A stretch of 64,000 nucleotides of DNA from Paroceanicella profunda (GTDB lineage Bacteria > Pseudomonadota > Alphaproteobacteria > Rhodobacterales > Rhodobacteraceae): positions 1 through 64,000 of the forward strand of contig NZ_CP040820.1 in the NCBI RefSeq assembly GCF_005887635.2, given 5' to 3'. The notes below the pieces were generated by a model. The model worked only from the letters and a program-made list of their open reading frames with translations, was not told the origin of the DNA and did not search any database. This document shows positions 62,917 through 64,000 of this stretch, in pieces; the first letter of the stretch is position 1, and every line of letters begins with the position of its first letter. The position numbers were made by a program, and so were the translations under genes.

Positions 62917-63888
62917 TCAGTCGCACAGCTGCCGGTCCAGGAAATCCCGGATCAGCGGGGCCATTTCGGCCAGCCTGTCCTCCAGCGCGAAATGTCCGCT
63001 GTCGATCAGGTGCAGCTCGGCCTTCGGCAGGTCGCGCAGGTAGGGGTGGGCGCCGGGCTCGGGGAAGATGAAATCGTTCTTGCCCCAGACGATCAGCGTG
63101 GGCGGCTGGCGCTCGCGGAAGAAGGCCTGGAAGTCCGGGTAGAGCGGCAGGTTGGTGCGGTAGTCGTACAGAAGGTCGAGCTGGATGTCGCGGTTGCCCG
63201 GCCGGTCGAGCAGCGCCTGGTCCACGGTCCAGTTGTCCGGGCTGATGCGGGCGACGTCGCCCATGCCGTCGGTGTACTGGAACACCGTCGTCTCCGCGCT
63301 CACCAGCCCGTTGAGCGCGTCGCGCCGGGCCTGCGTGCCCTCGGTCCAGTAGGCCCGGATCGGGTCCCAGAACGTCTCCAGCCCCTCCAGGTAGGCGTTG
63401 CCGTTCTGCACGATCAGCGTCTCCACCCGCTCCGGGTGCCTGAGTGCCAGCCGGTAGCCGACGGGGGCGCCGTAATCCATCACGTACATGCTGTAGCGCG
63501 TGGCGCCGAGCGTGGTCACCAGCGCGTCCACGATGTCGGTGAGATGGGTGAAGGTATAGTCGAAGCTGGCCCGGTCGGGCGCATCGCTCTGGCCGTAACC
63601 GGGGTAATCCGGAGCGATCACGTGGTAGCGGTCCGCCAGCAGCGGGATCAGGTTGCGGTACATGTGCGAGGAGGTGGGAAAGCCGTGCAGCAACAGCAGC
63701 ACCGGGGCGTCCGCCGGCCCGGCCTCGCGGTAGAACACCTTGATGCCCTCGATCTGCGCGCTGCGGTAGTGGACCACCGGCACGGAATAGGCGGCCGGGC
63801 CCGTCGATGCCGGTCCGCAGGTCGTCTCGGCGAAACCGGGACCAGCCAGCAGGGACCCGGCCAGTGCGGCCATGAGTATTCTGTTCAT
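62917..63888 (-). CDS. secreted alpha/beta hydrolase (epoxide hydrolase/dehalogenase-like)
   Basis: A 323-residue enzyme. Signal peptide [20 protein letters not shown], cleaved before ETTCG. The oxyanion motif is [16 protein letters not shown], the nucleophile is the Asp in [11 protein letters not shown], a third acid is in [12 protein letters not shown], and the catalytic His is in [10 protein letters not shown]. An Asp nucleophile puts it with haloalkane dehalogenases and epoxide hydrolases rather than esterases. GGAGGAAGAC precedes the ATG at 63888. First gene of the operon. Confidence 0.9.
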   Translation of the reverse strand: MNRILMAALAGSLLAGPGFAETTCGPASTGPAAYSVPVVHYRSAQIEGIKVFYREAGPADAPVLLLLHGFPTSSHMYRNLIPLLADRYHVIAPDYPGYGQSDAPDRASFDYTFTHLTDIVDALVTTLGATRYSMYVMDYGAPVGYRLALRHPERVETLIVQNGNAYLEGLETFWDPIRAYWTEGTQARRDALNGLVSAETTVFQYTDGMGDVARISPDNWTVDQALLDRPGNRDIQLDLLYDYRTNLPLYPDFQAFFRERQPPTLIVWGKNDFIFPEPGAHPYLRDLPKAELHLIDSGHFALEDRLAEMAPLIRDFLDRQLCD

Positions 63889-64000
63889 GTCTTCCTCCGT
63901 TTGAACCAATTCGGCCGATCCCGGCCACGTTTCTCAAATTCACGTCGTCATGAAATCAATACTCCGCGCCCTGCTTCTGCATCAATTCTCGGCATGTCTA
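63889..64000. other. upstream region of the hydrolase operon
   Basis: Less GC-rich than average, with several AATT/AAATCAAT stretches, so the promoter of the minus-strand operon is probably here. No palindrome strong enough to name. Confidence 0.45.

Overview
The window is very GC-rich and densely coded. It reads as a chromosomal or megaplasmid segment of an alphaproteobacterium, most likely of the Rhodobacterales or a close relative. The basis is protein style (FixL/FixJ-type regulators, general amino-acid (Aap) type permeases, xylA in a ribose-type ABC operon, many FCD-GntR and LysR regulators) and the strong GC bias at third codon positions. No rRNA, tRNA, CRISPR array, transposase or phage gene was recognised. 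Because of the base composition almost every gene carries long ORFs on the opposite strand and in other frames. These are not annotated.

Layout. 309-1696: a gluconate-type (GntP) permease followed by a hairpin. 2031-12039: an FCD-GntR regulator and a divergent catabolic operon. The operon encodes a dipeptide/opine-type ABC transporter (binding protein, two permeases, two ATPases), two amidohydrolases and a CMP/dCMP-type deaminase, so it probably imports and hydrolyses an N-containing cyclic or amidine compound. 12207-13293: an autoregulated TetR gene with a cupin. 13323-14991: an unknown protein and a class IV aminotransferase, both on the minus strand. 15077-21058: a second FCD-GntR, an enolase-superfamily enzyme and a polar amino-acid ABC transporter without an ATPase gene. 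21090-29198 (minus): a lacI-xylA-isomerase-dehydrogenase-sugar ABC operon in which nearly every junction overlaps. 29357-33487: a DUF389 protein, then LysR, a ring-cleaving-dioxygenase-like VOC protein and a pirin, resembling a quinone/electrophile response locus. 33596-38043: a FixL-like kinase, MarC, two response regulators and a small membrane protein. 38381-42527: a cyclic-nucleotide-domain/thioredoxin-reductase-like fusion, Dps and an AraC regulator.

43001-48790 is the most unusual gene block. It holds a CHASE2 sensor with no output domain, a small secreted Cys protein, an M48 metalloprotease lipoprotein, and a TAXI-type binding lipoprotein with twelve 7-residue repeats. All four lie head to tail, and they look like one cell-envelope system. 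49958-53282: a DUF305 protein, a YVTN beta-propeller, an ECF sigma factor and an anti-sigma factor. 53981-57149: small redox genes around a LysR gene. 57508-60613: a FixJ-like regulator and a triple-PAS histidine kinase. 61087-63888: a four-gene minus-strand operon (alpha/beta hydrolase, isochorismatase-like hydrolase, flavin/PPOX protein, DUF1348).

Two themes cut across the window. First, the 5' ends of gntP and of the first ABC binding protein are each broken by what looks like one missing base in a homopolymer (T run near 335, G run 2975-2979). This suggests consensus errors or fresh frameshifts. Second, the window is rich in GC-rich simple and degenerate tandem repeats: GGGACA x13, GGGCTCC x19, GAGGCT x6, a 21-bp coding repeat x12, and a 23-bp hairpin repeat x5. 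It also has low-complexity spacers of about 270-540 bp inserted at operon junctions where related operons are tightly packed. Two of these spacers are bridged by ORFs that overlap both neighbours by exactly 4 bp.
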